55,815 bases of DNA. It comes from JBDIBB01 sp039812685. GTDB taxonomy: Bacteria > Acidobacteriota > Vicinamibacteria > Vicinamibacterales > JAFNAJ01. A model generated the notes under the pieces. The model worked only from the letters and a program-made list of their open reading frames with translations, was not told where the DNA came from and did not search any database. Positions 40,701-49,285 of this stretch are shown here, piece after piece (positions within the stretch are counted from its first letter, which is position 1; every line of letters begins with the position of its first letter). The position numbers were made by a program, and so were the translations under genes. Where the stretch lies: positions 1 through 55,815 of the forward strand of contig JBDIBB010000006.1 of the NCBI GenBank assembly GCA_039812685.1, given 5' to 3'.

Positions 40701-41978
40701 TCACCTCCTCACGATTCGCGGCTCGCACCACAAGGCCGCGTCGCCGACGGCGTTGAACGAGGGCTCGGTGTTGAGCACCACCTCGATGCGACGGCCGGCA
40801 TACTTCGACAGGTCGATCCGGACGGGCGCGAGCACGCGGTCCGCCGGGTGTTCCAGCGGGTAGAAGTGTCGCCGGTAGGGCTCCTCGTAGGTGACGTCGT
40901 CGGAGAACCCGATGCGGAAGGTGGATCCGTCGCCGGGGCCTTCCCACACGTCCGGGCGCATCCCCACCCATGCCGCGAACTCGGCGCCCTCCGGCACGTC
41001 CACCTCGAAGACCACGCGGCTCGGCGGCAGCGCCGTGAGGCAGCGGTACCGGCGGTGGCCAGCCGTCACCTCCGACTCGACGAAGCCCTGCTGCAACGTC
41101 GGCCATGTCGTTCGCAAGGTGGCCTCCGGCAGCCGGTCGAGCAACTCGACGGAGCCGAACTCCAGCCCTGGCCGTCGCGGCACGAGCCAGAGGTAGAGGC
41201 CGCCGCAGACGACGACCACCGAGGCCGCCGCGCCCAGTCGCGACCACATCGACACGGGCGCCGGCGCGGGGTCGCCAGCGTCGGGACCGTCCGGGGAGGC
41301 CGTCAGGATCGACCAGAAAACCGTGAGCAGCGCCAGGTTGTAGAGCAGGAACCCGGCCACCAGCGTGACCCGCGCGCGCAGCCACCACGGCTGGTCGCGC
41401 AGCGCGTGCTCGAAGCGCCGGAACGAGGTGGCGCGCGCCGCCTCGGTCGCGAAGACGAGATCGCCCCACTCGCTCCTGCCATCGTAGGTGAGCGCCCCGT
41501 CCGCATAGCGCTCGCCGCGCGTCGCGTACAGCCGGATGGCCTGCCCCTCACCGAACGGCGCGTTCGGCATGCTCACCGTGAGCGCGTACTGTTTGCCGCG
41601 CGAGCCGTCGACGGGGCTGAACCGCCACGTGAAGGGCCCTCCACGGGCGACCGCCGCGGCGTCGCGCGAGTCGCGGAACAGCGTCACGGGCGCAGCCCGG
41701 GCATCCGTCAGTTCGGCCAGCTCGAACACCACCGGTCCCCGGACCCTGTCGGACTCCGCGGCGTAGATGGTGATGGCCTCCAGGCCGTTCGCATCCATCT
41801 CGAACGTCTGGATCGCGGTCACCGCACCCGCCACCTCGCCGAGCATCCGCCGTTCGCCCGCGGTCGTCGAAGGCGTCCCGTAGGCCCGCCAGAAGAACAG
41901 GTAGGCCTGAAACAGCACGAGCGCCGCGCTGAGGACGAGCAACGTCCATCGTCGGGCCGCGGTGGCACCGTGTGGCAC
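40701..41978 (-). CDS. Membrane protein with C-terminal beta-sandwich related to the 39269 protein
   Basis: The 425-residue protein has an N-terminal membrane segment (about 11-31), an extracytoplasmic beta-rich domain (about 45-195), two more hydrophobic segments (about 205-225 and 250-270) and a C-terminal domain (about 320-425). The last domain (FAAWVGMRPDVW, FRIGFSDDVTYEE, IDLSKYAGRRIEVVLNT) is a paralogue of the domain at 39269-39847. Wedged between wzm and wzt on the opposite strand, it may bind or guide exported glycan, but this is a guess from position. The GTG at 41978 is preceded by TAAGAT. Confidence 0.75.
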   Translation of the reverse strand: MPHGATAARRWTLLVLSAALVLFQAYLFFWRAYGTPSTTAGERRMLGEVAGAVTAIQTFEMDANGLEAITIYAAESDRVRGPVVFELAELTDARAAPVTLFRDSRDAAAVARGGPFTWRFSPVDGSRGKQYALTVSMPNAPFGEGQAIRLYATRGERYADGALTYDGRSEWGDLVFATEAARATSFRRFEHALRDQPWWLRARVTLVAGFLLYNLALLTVFWSILTASPDGPDAGDPAPAPVSMWSRLGAAASVVVVCGGLYLWLVPRRPGLEFGSVELLDRLPEATLRTTWPTLQQGFVESEVTAGHRRYRCLTALPPSRVVFEVDVPEGAEFAAWVGMRPDVWEGPGDGSTFRIGFSDDVTYEEPYRRHFYPLEHPADRVLAPVRIDLSKYAGRRIEVVLNTEPSFNAVGDAALWCEPRIVRR

Positions 41979-41984
41979 GCCGTC

Positions 41985-41990
41985 ATCTTA
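41985..41990 (-). promoter_or_regulatory. -10-like TAAGAT, possible leaderless promoter
   Basis: Read on the minus strand, TAAGAT is followed by six bases and the GTG at 41978. It is divergent from the wzt promoter candidate 85 bases away. Confidence 0.4.
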
Positions 41991-42074
41991 TCCTTCCGCA
42001 ACCGGCGCGACGCGCACGCGCCGGCGCGCCGGCAGGCGCATCCCCTTCGGTTGCCGCCCGGCCGCCGCCTCCGG

Positions 42075-42080
42075 TACACT
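42075..42080 (+). promoter_or_regulatory. -10-like TACACT, possible leaderless promoter of wzt
   Basis: TACACT is followed by six bases and the wzt GTG at 42087. It shares the nine-base sequence TACACTCCG with the site before wzm. Confidence 0.4.
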
Positions 42081-42086
42081 CCGCCG

Positions 42087-43316
42087 GTGTCAGCCTCGCC
42101 GGCCGTCGCGCTCGACGGCGTCTCCAAGCGGTTCCTCATCGACCGGCATCGCGCGGGCGGCCTGAAGGATCGCATCCTCGATCGACTCGCCGGGCGAGGA
42201 TCCGGGCGCGAGGATCTCTGGGCCCTGCGCGGCGTGTCGCTGGAGATCGCCCGCGGTGAGACGCTGGCGGTCATCGGCCCCAACGGCGGCGGCAAGAGCA
42301 CGCTGCTGCAGGTGATCGCCGGCATCCTCGAGCCCGACGAGGGGCGCGCCACCGTGCGCGGGCGCGTCACGTCGCTGCTCGAACTGGGCGCGGGCTTCAC
42401 CGCCGATCTCACCGGCCGCGAGAACATCTTCCTCAACGCCTCGCTCCATGGGCTCACGCGGCGCGAGGTGGCGCCGCGGCTGGACGCCATCATCGCCTTC
42501 GCGGAACTCGAGCGGTTCATCGACATGCCCGTCCGCAACTACTCCTCGGGCATGTACATGCGGCTGGGCCTGGCCGTCGCCGTGCACCTCGACCCGGAGA
42601 TCGTGCTCGTGGACGAGGCCTTCGCGGTCGGCGACGAGGCGTTCCAGCGCAAGTCGCTGCACCGGCTGCGCGAGTTCCAGCAGCAGGGCGTGACGATCGT
42701 GCTCGTCTCCCACGATCCGCTGCTCGTCGAGCGCACGGCGCCGCGCGCGGTGCTGCTCAGCGGCGGGCGCCTGGTGCACGCCGGCCGCACGCCCGAGACG
42801 CTTGCCGTCTACCATCAACTGGCCTCGGCCGATGGCTTCGTGCCCGGCGAGCACCGCTGGGGCAGCAAGGCGGTACGGATCGAACACGTGGAGACGCGCA
42901 CCGAGGACGGGCGCCCGGCCGACGTGTTCCGCACGGGCCAGACGCTGGTGCTGGCCATGCGCTACGCGAGCGAGGCGCGCGTGGTGCGTCCGGTGTTCGG
43001 CCTGGCCGTCTACCACGAGGACGGCGCGCACCTCACGGGCCCCAACACGCGCATGAGCGGCTTCCCGATCGACTCGGTGGAAGGCCCGGGCGAAATACGC
43101 TTCACCGTGGCGCGACTTCCCCTGCTGCCAGGGCGCTACGTGCTGTCGGTGTCGGTCTACGACCACGAACTCGCCGACGCCTACGATCACCGTGAGCGCG
43201 TGGCCAGCTTCACGGTCGTGGAGGGCGGCACACTCGAGCGGTTCGGTCTCATCACCCTCCACGGCTCGTGGGATCACGTGGCGGGGCACCGGCCCGCCGC
43301 TGGCTCCGTCGCGTGA
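42087..43316 (+). CDS. wzt: Polysaccharide ABC transporter ATPase with C-terminal substrate-binding domain (Wzt)
   Basis: The 409-residue protein has a Wzt-type ATPase: Walker A GPNGGGKS at 64-71, the LLELGAGFTADLTGRENIFLN region at about 97-117, signature YSSGM at 152-156 and Walker B EIVLVDE at 171-177. Residues about 250-400 form a separate beta-sandwich (RPVFGLAVYHEDGAHL, GRYVLSVSVYDHE), the cargo-recognition domain of Wzt proteins that bind modified polysaccharide ends. This suggests export of a chain-terminated glycan. The GTG start is the only suitable one, since a TACACT hexamer lies just upstream. Confidence 0.93.
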   Translation: MSASPAVALDGVSKRFLIDRHRAGGLKDRILDRLAGRGSGREDLWALRGVSLEIARGETLAVIGPNGGGKSTLLQVIAGILEPDEGRATVRGRVTSLLELGAGFTADLTGRENIFLNASLHGLTRREVAPRLDAIIAFAELERFIDMPVRNYSSGMYMRLGLAVAVHLDPEIVLVDEAFAVGDEAFQRKSLHRLREFQQQGVTIVLVSHDPLLVERTAPRAVLLSGGRLVHAGRTPETLAVYHQLASADGFVPGEHRWGSKAVRIEHVETRTEDGRPADVFRTGQTLVLAMRYASEARVVRPVFGLAVYHEDGAHLTGPNTRMSGFPIDSVEGPGEIRFTVARLPLLPGRYVLSVSVYDHELADAYDHRERVASFTVVEGGTLERFGLITLHGSWDHVAGHRPAAGSVA

Positions 43317-43323
43317 GGCCGCG

Positions 43324-46300
43324 GTGACCGCGCGCACGCCGATCATCGCCGCCGGGCCGACGATCCCGGCGCCCGCGTGGCTCGACGCGCTGCAGGTCAC
43401 GCTCGCGGCGGAGGGCGGGACATCGGCGCCAGTCCTCGTCGATGCCCGCGGCGTCCGGCACTCGCGGGCCGTCCGCGTCAACGCCGCGGCGGAGGCCGCC
43501 GATGGCGACCGCGTGCTGGTACTGGCTGGCGCCGTCCTGCCCGCCCCTGAGGCCGCGGCCGCGCTGCTGCTGGCCAACATGACCCGGCCCGGGCTGACGC
43601 TGGCCGGCCCCTCGAACCTGCTCGATGACTGGACCCTTCGGCTGACAGACGACTTCGCGAGCGCCGCAGCGGAAGCCGCGGCGCAGGTCTTCGCCGGGGC
43701 GCCGGGCGACCCGCTGCCGGAGGTCTCCGTCTTCGCCATGGGCCGCGCGGCGCTTGCGGGCCTGGGCGGGCTCGACCAGCACCTGGACGGCGTGGGCGAG
43801 ATCATCGACCTCGCGCTGCGGGCGCTGGATGCCGGCCTGCCCGTGGAGATCGTACCGATCGCCGGTGAACCGCTCAGCCAGGACACGGCCGGCGCACCAA
43901 CCGATCCGGCGCACGCGCTGCTCTCGTGGCGCAACGCCGCGCTGATCGCGCTGCGCCGCGCCGATCCTACTGACGCCGGCGCCCTGCTCGGCCTGGTGGC
44001 CACGCGCGCCGTCGCCGCGGCGTGGCGCGCGGCCGGCCTGGACCCGGCATCGCTGCGCTTCGGCGGCGACTGGGCCAGGCAGGCCACGCTGGACCGGCTG
44101 CTCGGCCGCGCCGGGGTCACGCGCAACGCCACCTTCTGGCCATGCGACGAGGTGGGCAGCCTCGTCCCGCTGCTCGGCCTCGACGCCGCCGTGGATCGAC
44201 TCGTGGCGGGATGGCCGCCGCGCACGGCATCACCGCGCGCGAAGATCCGCGAGTCGGGCACCGCGTCGGCCGCTGCCGGCACCGCCGACCTCCCGGACGA
44301 CCGGGTGGACACCCTCGCGAACGACGCGCCGGCAGCGACAACGGCAACACCCGCCCGCCCGCCATCCGGGCCGGACGGCACCGTCGCCCTCCCCCTCGTC
44401 TCGGTCATCGTCGTCAACTGGAACGGCGAGCCGCACCTCGAGGCGTGCTTCTCGTCGATCGCGGCGAGCGACTGGCCGGCCGATCGCCTCGACGTCATCT
44501 GCGTGGACAACGGATCCACCGACGGCTCACGCGCGCTGATGGCCTCGCGCTTCCCCGCCGTGCGCGTCGTCGCCCTGCCCGAGAACCGCGGGTTCACGGG
44601 CGGCAACAGCGCCGGCGTGGCCCAGGCGCGCGGCGACGTGCTCGTGTTCCTCAACAACGACATGCGGGTCGAGCCCGACGCCATCCGCCGGCTGGTGGCG
44701 GCCATCGACGCGCGGCACCCGTGCACGGCCGCGCGCGTGCTCAGCTGGGACGGCCGCCGCCTCGACTTCGTGCGCGGCACGATCAGCTTCGAGGCCCGCG
44801 GCTTCCAGGAGCACTACGGCGAGGCCGTCCGCCCCGAACTCTCGGCCGCGGGCGAGTCGTTCTTCCCCAACGGCGGCGCATTCGCCATCACCCGCGACGC
44901 CTACGAGCGCGCCGGCGGGTTCGACGACCGGTTCTTTGCCTACTACGACGACATCGACCTGGGGTGGGGCGTGCGGCTGGCCGGCGGGCACGTGCGCGTG
45001 GTGCCCGAGGCCGTCGTCTACCACCGGCACGGCGCCACGTCGAGGCTGCAGCCGCGCGGACAGAAGCAGTTCCTGATGGAACGCAACGCCATCTGGACGG
45101 CGACCAAGCGCTACGGCGATCGCGCCCTGCGCCACAGTCTGGGCGCGATGCTGCTGCTTGCCGTCCGCCGCATCGTCCAGGACTGCGGTTTCGATCGGAG
45201 GTCGCCGTCCGCGCAGGCCATCGCGCCGTGGACGCCGCGAATCGGCAGCTGGGCGAGGCGCGACGCGGCGGACAGGCGCCACGGCCGCCCGCCCTCGGTC
45301 GCGCCTGGACGGTTTCTGCGGCGATGCCCCGTGGAGTCGCTTGCGGCCATCGGCGAGGCGGTACGGGCACTGCCCGCGGTGGTGGCCGATCGGCATCGGC
45401 TGGCGCCGGCACGCACGACGCCGGACCGCGACGTGCTGCCGCGCTTCGGCCGCGCGCTGGAGTGCCTGTCGAGCCGCACGAGCTACGTGCGCGCGCACGA
45501 AGCACTGGTAGCGCGCCTGGATCTGGCGCGCGTGTTCCGTCAGCGCACGCGCGTGCTGGTGATCACCCATGAGCCGCTGCGGCAGAACATGTCGGGACCG
45601 GGGGTGCGCGCGCTCGAACTGGGCCGCGCCCTCGCGTCGCACTGCCTGGTAACGGTCGCCACACCGTTCCCGCCGGACATCGGCGATGACCGGTGCCGCC
45701 TGGCGCAGTACAGCTTCACGGCGCAGGCCCCGGTCCGCGCGCTGGCGCAGGACGCCGACGTCGTCGTCCTGCAGGGGTTCACGCTCGCGCGCTTCCCGTC
45801 GCTGGCACGCCTCCCGCTGAAGATCGTCGTCGACCTCTACTGCCCGTTCACGATCGAGCACCTCGAGATGCGCACTTCGGCGATGGCCGGCGGCGGGCCG
45901 GGCGCCATGGACATGGACGCCATCCTCGCGGAGGCGCGGCCGGTGCTCCTCGCGCAGAACGAGCAACTGGAGGCGGGCGACTTCTTCCTGTGCGCCAGCG
46001 AGCGCCAGCGCGATTTCTGGATCGGCGCGCTGCAGACGGCGGGCCGCGTCAACGCCCGGACGTACGCCGACGATCCCACGCTTCGTTCGCTCATCGACGT
46101 GGTGCCCTTCGGCCTGCCGGACGATCCGCCGCCGCCACCGGCGCGCGCGGTGATGCGCGGCGTGCTGCCCGGCATCGGGCCGCGCGATCGCATCGTGCTC
46201 TGGGCGGGATCGATCCTCGACTGGCAGGATCCGCAGAACCTCGTGCGCGCCATCGCCCTCATCGCGCGGCGGCGGCCCGACGTGAAGCTGGTCTTCATGG

Positions 46301-46971
46301 GCACGCGCCACCCGAACCCCGACGTGCCGCCGATGCGCGCCGTGGAGGAGACGATCGCGATCGCCCGCGACCTCGGCGTGCTCGACACCCACGTCGTCTT
46401 CAACCCCTGGGTGCCGTACGCCGAGCGTCATCTCTGGCTGCAGGAGGCCGACCTCGGCGTCAGCACGCACCGCGACCACCTGGAGACGCGCCTGTCGTAC
46501 CGCACCCGCATGCTCGACTACTTCTGGGCGGCGCTGCCGATCGTGTGCACGCGGGGCGACGTGTTCGCCGGGCTGGTGGAAGCCCGCGGCCTGGGGCTCA
46601 CCGTGCCGCCGGAGGACGTGCCCGCGCTGGCCGCGGCCATCGAGACGCTGCTCGACGACTTGACGCGGCGCGAGGCGAGCCGGGCGGCGCTGCGCGTGGC
46701 GGCCGCGGAGATGCGGTGGGGCGTCGTGACGGCACCACTGCTGCGCTTCTGCCTCGATCCCCGTCACGCCGCCGATCGGCTGCCCGGCATGCAGGCCGTG
46801 CGCGCGCGGCTCGAGCGCAAGTACCGCCTGTCGAAGTGGCTCAAGCGCACGGCGCTGGCGCTGGGCATGTCCGAGGGCCTGATCGAACGCGTGAAGCAGG
46901 CGCCGCCGGTGCGCGCGGCGCTGGTGTGGCGCAACCGCCTGGCGCTGGCCCGCGCCCAGCGCGGCCCGTAA
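43324..46971 (+). CDS. Large multi-domain glycosyltransferase (GT2-like fragment, GT2, GT4)
   Basis: This 1215-residue protein combines at least two catalytic modules. Residues 1-350 contain a region resembling the distal part of a GT2 domain without an evident nucleotide-binding start, followed by an Ala/Pro/Thr-rich linker. A full GT2 domain follows at about 357-600 (VSVIVVNWNGEPH, CVDNGSTDGS, FLNNDMRV with the DxD-like acidic motif, YYDDIDLGWG). A GT4 domain begins near 743 (VLVITHEPLRQNMSGPGVRALEL) and ends with VLWAGSILDWQDP and an unusual STHRDHLETRLSYRTRMLDY site. It starts with GTG seven bases after wzt and likely builds several linkages of the exported chain. Confidence 0.88.
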   Translation: MTARTPIIAAGPTIPAPAWLDALQVTLAAEGGTSAPVLVDARGVRHSRAVRVNAAAEAADGDRVLVLAGAVLPAPEAAAALLLANMTRPGLTLAGPSNLLDDWTLRLTDDFASAAAEAAAQVFAGAPGDPLPEVSVFAMGRAALAGLGGLDQHLDGVGEIIDLALRALDAGLPVEIVPIAGEPLSQDTAGAPTDPAHALLSWRNAALIALRRADPTDAGALLGLVATRAVAAAWRAAGLDPASLRFGGDWARQATLDRLLGRAGVTRNATFWPCDEVGSLVPLLGLDAAVDRLVAGWPPRTASPRAKIRESGTASAAAGTADLPDDRVDTLANDAPAATTATPARPPSGPDGTVALPLVSVIVVNWNGEPHLEACFSSIAASDWPADRLDVICVDNGSTDGSRALMASRFPAVRVVALPENRGFTGGNSAGVAQARGDVLVFLNNDMRVEPDAIRRLVAAIDARHPCTAARVLSWDGRRLDFVRGTISFEARGFQEHYGEAVRPELSAAGESFFPNGGAFAITRDAYERAGGFDDRFFAYYDDIDLGWGVRLAGGHVRVVPEAVVYHRHGATSRLQPRGQKQFLMERNAIWTATKRYGDRALRHSLGAMLLLAVRRIVQDCGFDRRSPSAQAIAPWTPRIGSWARRDAADRRHGRPPSVAPGRFLRRCPVESLAAIGEAVRALPAVVADRHRLAPARTTPDRDVLPRFGRALECLSSRTSYVRAHEALVARLDLARVFRQRTRVLVITHEPLRQNMSGPGVRALELGRALASHCLVTVATPFPPDIGDDRCRLAQYSFTAQAPVRALAQDADVVVLQGFTLARFPSLARLPLKIVVDLYCPFTIEHLEMRTSAMAGGGPGAMDMDAILAEARPVLLAQNEQLEAGDFFLCASERQRDFWIGALQTAGRVNARTYADDPTLRSLIDVVPFGLPDDPPPPPARAVMRGVLPGIGPRDRIVLWAGSILDWQDPQNLVRAIALIARRRPDVKLVFMGTRHPNPDVPPMRAVEETIAIARDLGVLDTHVVFNPWVPYAERHLWLQEADLGVSTHRDHLETRLSYRTRMLDYFWAALPIVCTRGDVFAGLVEARGLGLTVPPEDVPALAAAIETLLDDLTRREASRAALRVAAAEMRWGVVTAPLLRFCLDPRHAADRLPGMQAVRARLERKYRLSKWLKRTALALGMSEGLIERVKQAPPVRAALVWRNRLALARAQRGP

Positions 46972-47088
46972 CGCGCGGTTGCGCCGACCGACATGACGGA
47001 CCGCGCGTTCACCCGCGTGGAACGTCGCCCCGGACACGCACCCCGGCGCGCCGTCAGCGCCGACCCGTTGTACCCTGTGTCGCCGGCC

Positions 47089-48303
47089 ATGCCCACCGCA
47101 CCACATTCGCCGCCCGTCCCCGCCCCCGTGGCCACATCGTCAGCCCACGCACCGATCGACGTCTCGGTGGTGATGCCCTGCCTCAACGAGCAGGACACGC
47201 TCGCCGCCTGCATCGACTCGGCGTGCGACGGCCTGCGCCGGCTCGGCGCGCGCGGCGAGGTGGTCGTCGCCGACAACGGTTCCACCGATCGGTCCGTGGA
47301 GATCGCGCGCGACCACGGCGCGCGGGTGGTGCACGTGCGCGAGCGCGGCTACGGCAGCGCCTACCGCGGCGGCTTTGCCGCGGCCCGCGGCCGCACCATC
47401 GTCATGGGTGATTCAGACGACACCTACGACTTCTCGAAAATCGAGGCGCTGGTCGCCGAACTCGATCGCGGCGCCGACCTCGTGCTCGGCTCCCGCCTGC
47501 GCGGCGACATCTCGCCCGGCGCCATGCCGTGGCTGCACCGCTACGTGGGCAACCCGGCGCTCTCGGCGATGCTCAACCTGATCTACCGCACGCGAATCTC
47601 CGATACCCACAGCGGCTTCAGAGCGTTCCGCCGCGAGGCCCTGGAGCGGCTCGATCTGCGCACCACCGGCATGGAGTTCGCCTCCGAGATGCTGATCGCG
47701 GCGGCGCGCGCCGGCTGGCGCATCCGGGAGGTGCCCATCGCCTACCGCTCCCGCGGCGGCGAATCGAAGCTGCGCACGTTCCGCGACGGCTGGCGGCACC
47801 TGCGCCTGCTGCTGCTCTACAGCCCGCGCCACCTCTTCACGTGGCCCGGTGGCCTGATGGTGGCCCTGGGCCTGCTGCTGCTCGCCGCGCTGGTGCGCGG
47901 CCCGATCGTCGTGCTGGGCCGCTTCGTCGACTTCCACGTGATGTTCGTCGGCAGCCTGCTCGCCACCCTCGGCACGCAGGTGCTCACGCTGGGCCTGTTC
48001 GCCACGAGCTGGAAAGCGCCGCCACGGTGGTTCACGCTGGAGCGCGGGCTGGTGGCCGGCGGGCTGCTGCTGGCCGCCGGCGCGGCCGGCAACCTGGCGA
48101 TTCTCGTGCACTGGCTGCGCGAGGGGTTCGCGGGACCGCTCGTCGCGGTGCGCCTCGCGATTCTCGCCCTCACGCTCATCGTCATGGGCGCGCAGGTGCT
48201 CTTCTCGTCGTTCTACCTCGACCTGCTGCGCGCGATGCAGGCCCCGGCGCGCCCCGCCGTCGAGGAAGACGAGCCGGCACGCGCCGAAGGCGATGACGCC
48301 TGA
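47089..48303 (+). CDS. GT2 glycosyltransferase, dolichyl-phosphate-mannose-synthase-like, with membrane helices
   Basis: The 404-residue protein has a GT2 catalytic domain (VSVVMPCLNEQDTL from about 25, VADNGSTDRSVE, MGDSDDTYDF as the DxD site, SDTHSGFRAFRR) and about four C-terminal membrane helices (roughly 250-390). This layout fits enzymes making polyprenyl-phosphate sugars, the donors used by GT-C proteins such as the DUF2142 protein two genes on. I chose the ATG at 47089; a start at 46993 would add 32 residues of non-conserved sequence. A TACCCT hexamer lies 12 bases before 47089. Confidence 0.88.
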   Translation: MPTAPHSPPVPAPVATSSAHAPIDVSVVMPCLNEQDTLAACIDSACDGLRRLGARGEVVVADNGSTDRSVEIARDHGARVVHVRERGYGSAYRGGFAAARGRTIVMGDSDDTYDFSKIEALVAELDRGADLVLGSRLRGDISPGAMPWLHRYVGNPALSAMLNLIYRTRISDTHSGFRAFRREALERLDLRTTGMEFASEMLIAAARAGWRIREVPIAYRSRGGESKLRTFRDGWRHLRLLLLYSPRHLFTWPGGLMVALGLLLLAALVRGPIVVLGRFVDFHVMFVGSLLATLGTQVLTLGLFATSWKAPPRWFTLERGLVAGGLLLAAGAAGNLAILVHWLREGFAGPLVAVRLAILALTLIVMGAQVLFSSFYLDLLRAMQAPARPAVEEDEPARAEGDDA

Positions 48304-49285
48304 TCCGGCCGGCTGGCCACGCGTGTCGGTGGTGATTGCCGCGAGGAACGCCGCCGCCACCCTGCCGCCCTGCCTGGCCTCGCTGCGCGCGCTCGACTAT
48401 CCGTCGGTGGAGATCCTGCTCGTCGACGATGGATCGAGCGACGCGACGGCGGAGATCGCGCGGGCTGCGGGCGTGCGCGTGCTGCCATCGACGGGCGGCG
48501 CCTCGGCCGCGCGCAACCTCGGCGCCCGCGAGGCCGCGGGCGACGTGCTCGCCTTCACCGACGCCGACTGCGAGGTGCCGCCGCACTGGCTGCGCGCGCT
48601 GGTCACGCCGCTGCGCCGATCGGGCATCGTCTCGGCCGGCGGACCGCAGGTGCACGTCTTCGCGAACGAGGATCACGCCAGCGCCGCCATCCGGAGCTTC
48701 CTCGCCTGCGCGTCGGTGGTCGCCGAATACAGCCGGACCGGTGGCGGCGAGCGCGAAGTGCCCCACAACGCGAGCTGCAACAGCGTCTACGACCGCACGG
48801 CGTTCCTGGCGATGAACGGGTTCACCGAAGGCCTCTGGCCGGGCGAGGACGTCGACCTCGACCGCCGCCTCGCGCTGGCGGGCCACCGCTGCTGGTTCGT
48901 GCCCGGCGCCGCGGTGCGCCACCGGCGGCAGGCGGGGCTCGGATGGTTCGGCCGCATGATGCGGCGCTACGGCCGCGGCCAGGGCGTGCTGGTGCGCCGT
49001 TACGGCATCTTCCGGCCGATCCAGGCCCTGGCGTTCGTCGCGCTCGCCGGGATCTTCTCGCAGGCAGGCTGGGCCTGGCCCGCCGCGCGCCCGTGGATGG
49101 CGGCCGCGCACGGCGTCGTGCTGCTGGCCGCGCTCGTCACGCTCGCGCGATGCGCGCCCGTGCGGCAATGGGCAGCGGTCACCGGCGTCGGCGCGATCGC
49201 TGTCGCCGAATGGCTGGCGGGCTTCCTCGCCGGCATCCTCACCAACCGGACGGCCGGCGGCACCGTGCCGCGTGCCACGCGATGA
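48293..49285 (+). CDS. GT2 glycosyltransferase with C-terminal membrane segments
   Basis: This 330-residue enzyme has VSVVIAARNAAATLPPCL, LLVDDGSSDATAEIA, FTDADCEVPPHWL (acidic metal site) and GEDVDLDRRLALAGHRC, a standard GT2 catalytic core to about residue 225. Two or three hydrophobic segments follow. It overlaps the upstream GT2 by eleven bases and the following DUF2142 gene by four (ATGA), so the three are probably co-translated. Confidence 0.9.
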   Translation: MTPDPAGWPRVSVVIAARNAAATLPPCLASLRALDYPSVEILLVDDGSSDATAEIARAAGVRVLPSTGGASAARNLGAREAAGDVLAFTDADCEVPPHWLRALVTPLRRSGIVSAGGPQVHVFANEDHASAAIRSFLACASVVAEYSRTGGGEREVPHNASCNSVYDRTAFLAMNGFTEGLWPGEDVDLDRRLALAGHRCWFVPGAAVRHRRQAGLGWFGRMMRRYGRGQGVLVRRYGIFRPIQALAFVALAGIFSQAGWAWPAARPWMAAAHGVVLLAALVTLARCAPVRQWAAVTGVGAIAVAEWLAGFLAGILTNRTAGGTVPRATR

